A program made the position numbers and the translations under genes. Below are positions 1-6,348 of a DNA stretch of 7,872 nt, one piece after another. Under the pieces are notes generated by a model. That model was given only the letters and a program-made list of their open reading frames with translations, ran no database searches and was not told where the DNA came from. Location: the NCBI GenBank assembly GCA_036005125.1, contig DASYQV010000372.1, positions 1 to 7,872 on the forward strand, read 5' to 3'. How positions within the stretch are numbered: position 1 is the stretch's first letter; the number at the start of each line of letters is the position of its first letter. This stretch comes from DASYQV01 sp036005125. Lineage in GTDB: Bacteria > Acidobacteriota > Vicinamibacteria > Vicinamibacterales > UBA2999.

Positions 1-620
1 TTCCCGTCGCGCCAGTGAATCATCAAGAAGCTCAGAGGACTGCGGCAGTGCGTCAGGCAGGCGCCTTTGATCGGCGTGAGCTGATAGAGCCCGGCCCCGA
101 TGAGAATCGCGCCGGCGAGGCGTGGGCTCGACGCGGCCATCATCGGTGACAGCATCGCGCTGTCGTGCAGCGCCCACTGAACGAGCGCGGCGCAGGCGCT
201 GAAGCCGACCCACACGACGAGGTAACCGGCGCCGAACCAGAACACCGCGAGCGGCATGCCCGGCGCGCCGCGCGCCCGGCGCGCCGATCCAAACAGGAGC
301 AACACCGGCGCTGCGCTTCCTGCCATCATGCCGACCATCATCACCGCCCACATCGTGAACGCGAAGAAGACGTCGGCCGCGGTCCAGGGCATGTTCATGT
401 TCATGCCCATCTCCCGCATCATCCTGTCGTGCTCCATCGACGACGACATCTGACGATCGAGGTGAACGAGGTAGCCCCAGGCGAGCGCCGTGACGATGAC
501 GAGGCAGGCCGAGATCAGGATGCGCTCGCGCCGTGCGAGCGCACCGACTGACGACGTGGCAACAGCCAGTCGCGGGCTCCGCCCGGATGTCAATCGCGGA
601 GCGCGTGACTGGTCAGGCAC
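1..620 (-). CDS. DUF2182 metal-binding-type integral membrane protein (C-terminus cut by window edge)
   Basis: Reading the minus strand from 620 gives 206 residues with no stop before the window edge. The protein has about four hydrophobic spans: residues ~34-54, ~82-110, ~122-151 and ~167-184. The last span runs into the family signature GLYQLTPIKGACLTHC (176-192), followed by RSPL. This block identifies DUF2182 (COG5486, annotated as a predicted metal-binding membrane protein; reaction unknown). Cys188 and Cys192 form a CxxxC pair. Between spans 1 and 2 lies a loop with eight Met in 20 residues (58-77), which should face outside the cytoplasm. I chose the GTG at 620 because it overlaps the stop of the upstream DUF1326 gene by 8 bases, which suggests coupled translation. 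A GGA lies right next to that GTG, too close for a normal ribosome site. TTG at 593 is an alternative start. DUF2182 and DUF1326 genes commonly occur together, which supports both calls. The family call is sure; the start and function are not. Confidence 0.85.
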   Translation of the reverse strand, partial: MPDQSRAPRLTSGRSPRLAVATSSVGALARRERILISACLVIVTALAWGYLVHLDRQMSSSMEHDRMMREMGMNMNMPWTAADVFFAFTMWAVMMVGMMAGSAAPVLLLFGSARRARGAPGMPLAVFWFGAGYLVVWVGFSACAALVQWALHDSAMLSPMMAASSPRLAGAILIGAGLYQLTPIKGACLTHCRSPLSFLMIHWRDG

Positions 621-1236
621 TCCAGGAGAACGGGGCGTACTGGCCGTTGTTCCGTCCGCTCACATCGTCCCAGGCGAGGCCGAGCGCGTGTACGTGGCTT
701 CTGGTCGCGTGCGCCAGCGCGAAGCGATCGGCCGCGGGATGCCCTGTGTTGTCGAGATGCAGCGGCTCGGTCGCGTTCGGACTGAGTCCCATGACGCCCT
801 CGGCCGCCATGTCGAGCAGGCCCGACGCCTGAACGGACCATTTGACACCGTTGCGTTCGAACTGGATGGGCGCTGATTCGACACCCAGGAACTTCCCGAC
901 GAGGCCGGACAGCCCAGCCATCGGGCCCCCGGCCGCGCCGCTCGCGATTGCCGTGATGGCGTCGCGCTGCTCCGCGCTGGCCCGCCGATCGGCGATCACG
1001 CCAAGCGACCAGTTTCCGTTGCCCATGGCTTCGGGCGTGAACCCGAGGACGATGAACCCGAGGCCGTCGAGCGATACGGCGCCGTAGCTCCCTCGATCGA
1101 CTTGAAAGGCCATGGCGAACGTGCAGGATCCTTTGCTCGGGGCGACCGCCATCCGCCCCGGGAGGCACGGGCACACGTAGTCGCAACTGCAGGTTTCGTA
1201 GTACCGGCCGCTGACTTGCCATTCGGGCGTTGCCAT
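613..1236 (-). CDS. DUF1326 family protein, cysteine-cluster, probable metal binding
   Basis: 207 residues, full length for DUF1326. The N-terminus has the family hallmark: WQVSGRYYETCSCDYVCPC (6-24) with Cys16, Cys18, Cys22 and Cys24 (CxCx3CxC), and a further Cys38. A His-rich C-terminal part follows (His160, 166, 176, 181, 183). No signal peptide or membrane span is seen, so it is probably cytoplasmic. The biochemical role of DUF1326 is not established; a metal-binding role is inferred from the Cys/His pattern and from the overlapping DUF2182 membrane gene downstream. The ATG at 1236 places the conserved WxVxGxYxExCxC block right at the N-terminus, as expected. No Shine-Dalgarno sequence precedes it. 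A TATAAT box ends 8 bases upstream of the ATG, so the message may be leaderless. The gene is transcribed divergently from the propeller gene at 1297. Confidence 0.88.
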   Translation of the reverse strand: MATPEWQVSGRYYETCSCDYVCPCLPGRMAVAPSKGSCTFAMAFQVDRGSYGAVSLDGLGFIVLGFTPEAMGNGNWSLGVIADRRASAEQRDAITAIASGAAGGPMAGLSGLVGKFLGVESAPIQFERNGVKWSVQASGLLDMAAEGVMGLSPNATEPLHLDNTGHPAADRFALAHATRSHVHALGLAWDDVSGRNNGQYAPFSWSA

Positions 1237-1244
1237 GGGCAGGG

Positions 1245-1250
1245 ATTATA
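1245..1250 (-). promoter_or_regulatory. -10 box of the DUF1326-DUF2182 promoter
   Basis: The minus strand reads a perfect TATAAT from 1250 to 1245. Transcription would begin near 1238-1239, about two bases before the ATG at 1236, implying a leaderless or nearly leaderless message. Hexamers at 16-18 bases upstream (such as CGTGGG at 1273-1268) do not resemble TTGACA, so the -35 element is weak or activator-dependent. It lies within 60 bases of the opposing promoter for the propeller gene. Confidence 0.5.
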
Positions 1251-1259
1251 CGTCGGACC

Positions 1260-1288
1260 TTGCGCAGCCCACGCGCCGCGCCGATAAT
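1260..1288 (+). promoter_or_regulatory. Promoter of the propeller gene (-35 TTGCGC, -10 GATAAT)
   Basis: TTGCGC at 1260-1265 and GATAAT at 1283-1288 are separated by 17 bases, the optimal sigma-70 spacing. The predicted start of transcription, near 1295, is only one or two bases before the ATG at 1297. No Shine-Dalgarno sequence is present, so a leaderless message is plausible. The -35 box lies in the region where RNA polymerase bound at the divergent DUF1326 promoter would sit, so the two promoters may compete. Confidence 0.5.
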
Positions 1289-1296
1289 CTCTCGTC

Positions 1297-2517
1297 ATGA
1301 GACTTCAAACGTTGACGTGGACCGCCGTGTTGTCGATATCGCTCGCCTCGATCGTCGCGGGCCAGGATTGGCCCCAGTGGCGCGGCGCGAAGCGAGATGG
1401 CGTGGTGACCTCTTTTCGCGAGCCCGCATCGTGGCCGAAATCCTTGACCGAGCGGTGGAAGGTGGAGGTGGGGACCGGCTACGCCACGCCGATTCTGGTC
1501 GGCGATCGGATCTACATGTTCACGAGGCAGGCCGAGGAAGAGGTGCTGTCGGCGCTCGAGGCCACCTCGGGAAAGGCGATCTGGCGCAGCCCGTACCCTG
1601 CCGGGTTCGCGATGAATCCGGCGACGAAGCGTCACGGCCCCGGACCGAAATCGACGCCGGTCTTTGCCAACAACCGATTGTTCACTTTGGGCATGACCGG
1701 AATCGTCTCGGCGTTCGAGGCGCAGAGCGGGAAGCGCCTCTGGCAGAAACCGGGGACGTCGGTCCAGCCGCTGTACCACACGGCCACGTCGCCGGTCGTC
1801 GATGGCAACCTCGTGATCGTACACGTCGGCGGGCACAACGAAGGCGCGTTGACCGCGTTCGACGTGGCAACCGGGGATGTGAAATGGAGCTGGAACGGGG
1901 ACGGTCCCGCGTACGGATCCCCGTTGGTGGTCGATCTGGCCGGAACGCGCCAGGTCGTGACGTTTACGCAGACGAACTTCGTCGGGGTCGCGCGCGATAC
2001 AGGTCAACTGCTGTGGAAGCGCCCGTATACGACGGCGGCCACTACCACCAGTCAGACGCCACTTATTTTCCGGGACACGGTCATCGAGTCGGGGCGAGGC
2101 AACGGCATCACGGCGTTTCGCGTACGGCGGGGCGAGGAATGGACGACCGAAAACGTCTGGCACACCGACGAGGTCTCGGTGCACATGAGCGACGTGGTGG
2201 CGATCGACGGAGCGCTGTTGGGCCTGTCACATATAAACAGCGGGCAGTACTTCGCGCTCGACCTCGAGACCGGCAAAGTCCTGTGGACGAGCGATCCGCG
2301 TCAGGGCGAACACGCCGCGATCGCCCGGGCGGGCAACACGATCTTCTCGCTCGAGCAGGACGGCGAGCTGGTCGTCATCCGTTTCAACCGCGCCAAGTTC
2401 GACCCGATTGCGCGTTATGAGGTTGCGAAGAGCGAGACGTGGGCGCAGCCGGTGATTTCCGGAAATCGGATCTTCGTGAAGGACGTGTCCAACCTGACGC
2501 TGTGGACGATTAATTGA
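1297..2517 (+). CDS. Secreted PQQ-type beta-propeller repeat protein (BamB/quinoprotein-like fold)
   Basis: 406 residues. Residues 1-22 form a Sec signal peptide (hydrophobic core 9-20, probable cleavage after AG before Gln23). The mature part opens with QDWPQWRG (23-30), a typical beginning for this class in Acidobacteriota and Planctomycetota. Propeller blades are marked by repeated turn motifs of the A/D-x-x-T/S-G-x-x-x-W type: LEATSGKAIW (87-96), FEAQSGKRLW (140-149), FDVATGDVKW (188-197), VARDTGQLLW (231-240) and LDLETGKVLW (321-330). A full eight-blade propeller of about 380 residues fits. No cytochrome c CxxCH motif is present, and I see no clear set of PQQ-ligand residues. It may therefore be a binding or scaffold propeller rather than a dehydrogenase. 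It should be periplasmic or extracellular. It is transcribed alone and converges with the DUF1501 gene. Fold and export are confident; substrate is unknown. Confidence 0.88.
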   Translation: MRLQTLTWTAVLSISLASIVAGQDWPQWRGAKRDGVVTSFREPASWPKSLTERWKVEVGTGYATPILVGDRIYMFTRQAEEEVLSALEATSGKAIWRSPYPAGFAMNPATKRHGPGPKSTPVFANNRLFTLGMTGIVSAFEAQSGKRLWQKPGTSVQPLYHTATSPVVDGNLVIVHVGGHNEGALTAFDVATGDVKWSWNGDGPAYGSPLVVDLAGTRQVVTFTQTNFVGVARDTGQLLWKRPYTTAATTTSQTPLIFRDTVIESGRGNGITAFRVRRGEEWTTENVWHTDEVSVHMSDVVAIDGALLGLSHINSGQYFALDLETGKVLWTSDPRQGEHAAIARAGNTIFSLEQDGELVVIRFNRAKFDPIARYEVAKSETWAQPVISGNRIFVKDVSNLTLWTIN

Positions 2518-2605
2518 GTCGGGCTACGGGCTGCGGGCTTCAGGCCCCAGGGAAGAATCCAGCGCGCTTTTCCTGGAGCCTGTAGCCCGAAGTCCGAAGC
2601 CTGAC
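2518..2605. repeat. 37-bp inverted repeat made of tandem heptamers, filling the gap between two stop codons; probable bidirectional terminator
   Basis: Arm 1 is 2518-2554, the loop is 2555-2568 and arm 2 is 2569-2605. Thirty of 37 positions pair perfectly. In a plus-strand transcript three of the remaining seven are G-U pairs, giving 33 of 37; in a minus-strand transcript 31 of 37 can pair. Each arm is GTC plus four tandem 7-bp units of the form RGRCYNC plus a short AGGRAA-like end. Arm 1 units are GGGCTAC (2521-2527), GGGCTGC, GGGCTTC and AGGCCCC (to 2548). Arm 2, read on the minus strand from 2602, has AGGCTTC, GGACTTC, GGGCTAC and AGGCTCC. The element begins one base after the propeller stop codon and ends one base before the DUF1501 stop codon. 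No U-tract follows on either side, so it is not a textbook intrinsic terminator. It could instead protect 3' ends or be a dispersed palindromic repeat. Confidence 0.8.
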
Positions 2606-3877
2606 TTACACGAACACGCCCAGCGGCTCGAACGTGCCCTTCAAGATGACCTGCGTAGCCTCGTACCCGAGCCACTCCCTGATCATCGTCGCGTAGACGC
2701 GCCTGAAGTCGGTCGTCATCTTCAGGTTCCCCTCGTCCAGGTCCGTCAGGCTCGGATGCTGTGAATACAGACCACCCCTGACGCCCCTGCCGACGATGAA
2801 CATCGGCGTCGCGGTGCCGTGATCCGTGCCGAGACTTCCGTTCTCCTCCACGCGTCGGCCGAACTCTGTGAACATCATCACCGCGACATCGTCGGCGCGT
2901 CCGATGCGCTTCATGTCTTCCATGAACGCGCGCACAGAGTCGGCGGTGTACATCAGCAGCCGCGCGTGGAGATCCGCCTGCTGCACGTGCGTGTCGAACG
3001 AGTTCCCCTGGTACGCGGTGTAGTAGATGCGCGCCGGCATCCCGGCGGCAATCATCGCCGCGATTCGCTGGAGATTCCCACCGAACCCGCCGTTGCCGTA
3101 GTCGACCGGCGTGCGGTACGCGGCTGAGGCCTGTCGCACGAAGTCCGCGCTTTCCGTGGCGGTCTTCGCCATCGACGTCAGGAAGTCGAGCGTGGCGTTC
3201 GTCGTGGCGTGCGCGTGGCCCATCTCGGCGAGCACGTGCTTCTGGACATCGGTGCCTTCGCGACGGAAGCGGGCCGGATCGTCGAACACGAGCGGCGCGT
3301 GCCGGTTGGCCCGAACGGCCATCGACTGCGAGCTGCCAAGGTTCACGATCAGGTTCTTGGTGGGAGCCTTGTAGCCTTCATCGGCCAGCCGTCCCAGCCA
3401 GCCCCGCGAATCGCCGCCGTTCGGCACACCGGAATGCCAGTAGCCCATCGAGGAGAAGTGCGAGAGGCTCGGATGGTCGTAGCCGCAGCCGTGCACAACG
3501 GAGAGGAGTCCCTCCTTGTAGAGGCGCTCGAAGCCGATCATCGACGGGTGGAACCCGAAGCCATCGGCAATCTTGATGACATGGCTCTCGGGAATTCCAA
3601 GCTTCGGTCTGACGCGGTAGTACTCCGCATTGCCATACGGAACCACCGTGTTCAGGCCGTCGTTGCCTCCCGAGAGCTCGAGCACCACGAGAATCCGCTC
3701 CGGGTGCTTCTCGAAGCTCGTTCCCTGCAGTGCCTGCGCGGTCAGCGCCGCCGACGTCCGGTCGAGGAAGAGCGGCAGCCCGGCGCCGAGTCCCAGGCCG
3801 TACATCCCTCGGACGAGGAAGTCGCGGCGGGAACACGCACAATGGAACCGTGAAGATGGGATATCTCGACCAGCCAT
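2606..3877 (-). CDS. DUF1501 family protein with twin-arginine signal
   Basis: 423 residues from the ATG at 3877. The N-terminus carries the Tat motif SRRDFLVRG (16-24), then a hydrophobic glycine-rich stretch (25-38), so the protein should be exported folded. Family blocks of DUF1501 (alkaline phosphatase/sulfatase-like superfamily) appear in order: LVVLELSGGNDGLN (63-76), FHPSM (109-113), SHFSSMGYW (139-147), GWLGR (159-163), SFDTH (293-297), MFTEFGRR (335-342) and LGTDHGTATPMFIVG (349-363). The Asp and His residues of SGGND, DTH and TDHG are the likely metal/active-site positions, though no activity is established for this family. I preferred ATG 3877 over a GTG at 3907. The ATG has GGAAGGGG (3891-3884) six bases upstream, and the GTG lies in the loop of a strong hairpin. 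The gene follows the DUF1800 gene by 53 bases, the classic pairing for this family. Confidence 0.92.
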   Translation of the reverse strand: MAGRDIPSSRFHCACSRRDFLVRGMYGLGLGAGLPLFLDRTSAALTAQALQGTSFEKHPERILVVLELSGGNDGLNTVVPYGNAEYYRVRPKLGIPESHVIKIADGFGFHPSMIGFERLYKEGLLSVVHGCGYDHPSLSHFSSMGYWHSGVPNGGDSRGWLGRLADEGYKAPTKNLIVNLGSSQSMAVRANRHAPLVFDDPARFRREGTDVQKHVLAEMGHAHATTNATLDFLTSMAKTATESADFVRQASAAYRTPVDYGNGGFGGNLQRIAAMIAAGMPARIYYTAYQGNSFDTHVQQADLHARLLMYTADSVRAFMEDMKRIGRADDVAVMMFTEFGRRVEENGSLGTDHGTATPMFIVGRGVRGGLYSQHPSLTDLDEGNLKMTTDFRRVYATMIREWLGYEATQVILKGTFEPLGVFV

Positions 3878-3892
3878 ATCGCACCCCTTCCA

Positions 3893-3921
3893 CCCCACCG
3901 CGCACACTACGCGCGGCGGGG
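3893..3921 (-). promoter_or_regulatory. Intra-operon hairpin upstream of the DUF1501 ribosome binding site
   Basis: Arms 3893-3903 and 3911-3921 are complementary at 10 of 11 positions around a 7-base loop. The odd position is an A-C mismatch on the plus strand but a G-U wobble in the minus-strand mRNA, so all 11 pairs can form in the operon message. The stem is almost pure GC. It begins 9 bases after the DUF1800 stop codon and ends one base before the Shine-Dalgarno stretch GGAAGGGG (3891-3884). No U-tract follows, so it is probably an RNA-stability or translation-tuning element rather than a terminator. Confidence 0.6.
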
Positions 3922-3930
3922 ACCCCGGTC

Positions 3931-5796
3931 TTATCCGAGCTGATACTCCGGCATGCTCAACACGAGATAGAGCAGCTCACGGAGTGAGCTCTCCACCTTG
4001 TCGCCTGGCTGCACGTCCGATGTGCCGAGCTTCGTGCGAAGGAAGTCCACCAGAACCTGCCGATCCTTTGGCGCGAGCGGGACGCGAAGGAAGCGACGGA
4101 TGTAATGGTCCACCACCTCGTCCACCGTCCTGGCGCCCGAACCGGTGACGAGTGAGGCCAGCTCCATATTCGCGGGACGCCGCGGGATCAGCTTCGTCCG
4201 CTTGAAGGCCAACTGGGCTCCCGCATACCCGCCGTAACGCGTGTTGTAGTCCTCGTCGCGGTCGACCATCATGCTCGACTCGGCGTCGCCCTCCCTGGTC
4301 GCCTCCGTGATGTTCATGCCTTTGGCCAATCGCTCGCCGACACGCACGTCCGTCGGGCTCATCTGGCGATCGGGCGGCCGGAACGATTTGATGTCAGGGA
4401 ACAGAACGTCGCGGAAGAAATTCCCACGCTGCAGGAGCGTCGCCGGCGTGATCCACGAGCGGCCGCCAGCCCACCCCGCCACGTTCGGCGGGTTGAAGAG
4501 CGCCTGGCCGAGGCCTCCCGTCATCCGGCCGAAGTCGGGAACAGTCGGCACCTCGGTCAGACCCATCTTCTTGTACGTCGACACAACCAGATGCACCGGG
4601 CTCTTGATCTGCGTGGAGTACGAAGCGGGACTGTAAAAGTCCCTGGAGAGGAAGATCCGCTTCAAGAGCGGCTTCATCTGATATCCGCTCTCGCGCAACG
4701 TCCGACCCAGCTCGGTTCTCGTGGCGGCCGAGATCTCGTCGCGCACGAAGTAGCGATAGATCTTCCCGGCCACGAACTCGGCGGCAACCGGCTGCGCGAG
4801 GATGATGTCGATGATGTCCTCGCCGTTGAAGTTTCCCTTCCGGCCCAGGAACTCCTTCTCGCCGAAGTCGTGCTGCTCGGCGTCGAACCTGAAGGTGAGC
4901 ACGTCGTTGGTCCAGCCGGTGAACGCGCGTGCGGCCTCGCGAATGTCGTGCTCCGTATAGCTCCCGACGCCCAGCGTGAACAGCTCCAGCAGCTCGCGGC
5001 CGAAGTTCTCGTTCGGATGCTTCTTGACGTTCTCGCCGTTGTCGAGATACACCAGCATCGCCGGATCTTTCAGGATGGCCGCCAGCAGGTCGCGAAGCCG
5101 TCCCGATGCGCGCTCGCGGAACATCTCGTTCTGCCGGAGCATCATCCGGTAGTCGCGGATCTTTCCCTCGGCGCTCGCGAAGTGCCCGTGCCAGAAGAGC
5201 GTCAGCTTCTCCTCGAGGGGCCGGCTCGTCGCCAACATCCGGTTGGCCCACCAGAGGCCGAGACGCTGCGTTTCGATCTGGTTCGCGGTCAGGCTGTAGA
5301 AGAATTTGTCGACGACCGGCTGGAGCCGCCGCGACGAGCCGACCGGCAACACCTTCTCGCCGAGCGCCTCGCCGTGTTCGCGCGCCCGCCGGACCGCTTC
5401 GGCCCGGCTCGACGGGAACGGGTCCATGCCGGGATCCCAGATGCCCGATTCCTCGAACGGCTTGAGGTTCCGCGTGTCGAGCCGCTCGTAGTCGACGAGC
5501 GCATCAACCACCTGCTGCGGCTTCATCGAGGCGAGGCGTTGAATCTGCTCGGGCGTGTCGCCGAAGCCGGCGCGCTCGATGAGGTGCGCCGCGCGACTGT
5601 AACTCCAGTCCGTGGCAGCGATCGGCGACAGGTCGCCCACCCACGAGGCGGGTCCCGCACCCGCGTCCGCGACGCCCGGAGCAGCGGGCGGAACGGCCAG
5701 CACGCGGACCGTCAATGGTCCGCCCGCGATCGCCGTCAACGCCAGACCACAGAAAAGGAGGAGGAACGGAAGCAGTCGTACCGGTCGGCAGTTCAT
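3931..5796 (-). CDS. DUF1800 family exported protein
   Basis: 621 residues. Residues 1-25 form a Sec signal peptide with core LLPFLLLFCGLAL (8-20). A Pro/Ala/Gly-rich linker (26-55) leads into the DUF1800 domain. Signatures seen in order are HLIERAGFG (71-79), LWWANRML (181-188), LTLFWHGHFA (198-207), DPAMLVYLDN (244-253), PNENFGRELLELFTLG (261-276), AARAFTGW (288-295), QALFNPPNVAGW (431-442) and LLYLVLSMPEYQ (608-619). Biochemical function is unknown. DUF1800 is nearly always found beside a DUF1501 gene in Acidobacteriota, Planctomycetota and relatives, as here, which points to a joint role outside the cytoplasm. The protein is longer than many members. The extra length is the N-terminal linker plus a charged Gly/Asp/Arg-rich stretch (about 470-540) before the C-terminal helices. 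The ATG at 5796 is preceded by GGGGGT as a possible ribosome site and by a TATAAT box 33 bases upstream. Confidence 0.92.
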   Translation of the reverse strand: MNCRPVRLLPFLLLFCGLALTAIAGGPLTVRVLAVPPAAPGVADAGAGPASWVGDLSPIAATDWSYSRAAHLIERAGFGDTPEQIQRLASMKPQQVVDALVDYERLDTRNLKPFEESGIWDPGMDPFPSSRAEAVRRAREHGEALGEKVLPVGSSRRLQPVVDKFFYSLTANQIETQRLGLWWANRMLATSRPLEEKLTLFWHGHFASAEGKIRDYRMMLRQNEMFRERASGRLRDLLAAILKDPAMLVYLDNGENVKKHPNENFGRELLELFTLGVGSYTEHDIREAARAFTGWTNDVLTFRFDAEQHDFGEKEFLGRKGNFNGEDIIDIILAQPVAAEFVAGKIYRYFVRDEISAATRTELGRTLRESGYQMKPLLKRIFLSRDFYSPASYSTQIKSPVHLVVSTYKKMGLTEVPTVPDFGRMTGGLGQALFNPPNVAGWAGGRSWITPATLLQRGNFFRDVLFPDIKSFRPPDRQMSPTDVRVGERLAKGMNITEATREGDAESSMMVDRDEDYNTRYGGYAGAQLAFKRTKLIPRRPANMELASLVTGSGARTVDEVVDHYIRRFLRVPLAPKDRQVLVDFLRTKLGTSDVQPGDKVESSLRELLYLVLSMPEYQLG

Positions 5797-6119
5797 CGTG
5801 ACCCCCGGCTGCGTCGTGTTCGCGCAGCGAATTATACGCCGCGCTGCCGGGCGGGCTCACGACTCAATTGGAGCCCCTTGCCACGCCGCGTGGAGGCCGA
5901 CGGCCCGAAAAAACAGAGTCGGAGAGACGGGTTCACCGCAGGCGGGCGGGAAACCACGGTGGCCGCAGGGCTCGAGAAAGCGCGGACGCCAACCGGTTGC
6001 ATGCGCCGGCAAGGTTCAGGCTGATCACAGCTCAACGAGGACCGAACCGGGTTTGTCCGAATGTGCTCACGTGTGGTACCGAGCCGTCGTTCGGAGTGAC
6101 CCAGGCGCCGCGGCTCGAG
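5797..6119. other. 323-bp intergenic stretch, mostly unexplained
   Basis: The part next to 5797 holds the DUF1800 leader and its -10 box. In the rest (about 5860-6119) I see no credible gene. The open frames on both strands are Arg/Pro/Ser-rich with no family features. No tRNA-like cloverleaf and no terminator with a hairpin plus T-run could be found for the unit ending at 6120. A small GGCC-GAC-GGCC palindrome precedes an A-tract near 5897-5914, but the T-run lies on the wrong side for termination. Upstream regulatory sites for DUF1800 or a small RNA remain possible. Confidence 0.5.
5829..5834 (-). promoter_or_regulatory. -10 box of the DUF1800-DUF1501 operon promoter
   Basis: The minus strand reads a perfect TATAAT from 5834 to 5829. 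Transcription would start near 5822, giving a leader of about 26 bases that contains GGGGGT just before the ATG at 5796. Hexamers at the right distance for a -35 box (TGAGCC at 5857-5852) match poorly, so an activator or alternative sigma factor may be involved, or the site may be weak. Confidence 0.45.
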
Positions 6120-6332
6120 TCATGGGCGGGACACGAAAGCCCAGATGAATCCAATCGTCAGCGCGAGCGCCGCAATCGACGCGACCAGGCGCATGATGCG
6201 TGCGCTGCGCGCGTCCTGGCGCGCCCCCTTTTCTTTCCACTGTACCCACCGCTCGTCCGATGTGAGCACTCCCGGTGCCGTGTCTGTCTGCGGAATTGGC
6301 TCGGTGCGTAGCGGGGCTGGGGATTCAATCAT
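6120..6332 (-). CDS. Small single-span membrane protein of unknown function
   Basis: 70 residues. The N-terminal 45 are polar, with TSDERWVQWKEKG (24-36) as a distinctive amphipathic stretch. Residues ~47-67 form one transmembrane helix (MRLVASIAALALTIGFIWAF), followed by only SRP. Arg residues before the helix suggest a cytoplasmic N-terminus. The gene starts 16 bases after the stop of the secreted 227-aa protein gene on the same strand, so the two are probably co-transcribed. A weak GAGA ribosome site lies ahead of the ATG. I do not recognise a named family. The clean helix and operon spacing argue that it is real. An internal GTG at residue 22 would give a shorter protein beginning at the conserved-looking TSDERW stretch. 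Confidence 0.6.
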   Translation of the reverse strand: MIESPAPLRTEPIPQTDTAPGVLTSDERWVQWKEKGARQDARSARIMRLVASIAALALTIGFIWAFVSRP

Positions 6333-6348
6333 GACGTATCTCGCACCG

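Noticed and set aside
259..286. Two copies of CCCGGCGCGCCG separated by 4 bases
   Set aside because: They lie inside the DUF2182 coding sequence, encoding a short Arg/Gly/Ala cytoplasmic loop. Simple GC-rich codon repetition explains them.
590..1222. Minus-strand 210-codon frame overlapping the DUF1326 gene
   Set aside because: Arg-rich, no motif; the neighbouring frame has the DUF1326 cysteine signature.
1230..2420. Long frames on both strands (396 codons plus, 312 codons minus) overlapping the propeller gene
   Set aside because: Arg/Gly-rich shadows. The frame at 1297-2517 has the signal peptide and repeated propeller motifs.
3878..3907. Alternative GTG start for the DUF1501 gene at 3907
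   Set aside because: It sits in the loop of the intergenic hairpin with no ribosome site. ATG 3877 has GGAAGGGG at six bases and puts the Tat motif at the expected position.
5890..5916. GGCC-GAC-GGCC palindrome next to an A-tract as a possible terminator
   Set aside because: The stem is only 4 bp, and the T-run on the minus strand precedes the stem instead of following it.
4591..6024. Long plus-strand open frame (477 codons) antisense to the DUF1800 gene
   Set aside because: It is Arg/Glu/Val-rich with no domain signatures and mirrors the DUF1800 reading frame on the other strand, a usual effect of high GC. The minus-strand frame carries all the family motifs.
5832..6035. Minus-strand 67-codon frame upstream of DUF1800
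   Set aside because: Pro/Ser/Arg-rich, no ribosome site, no family features, and it overlaps the DUF1800 -10 box.
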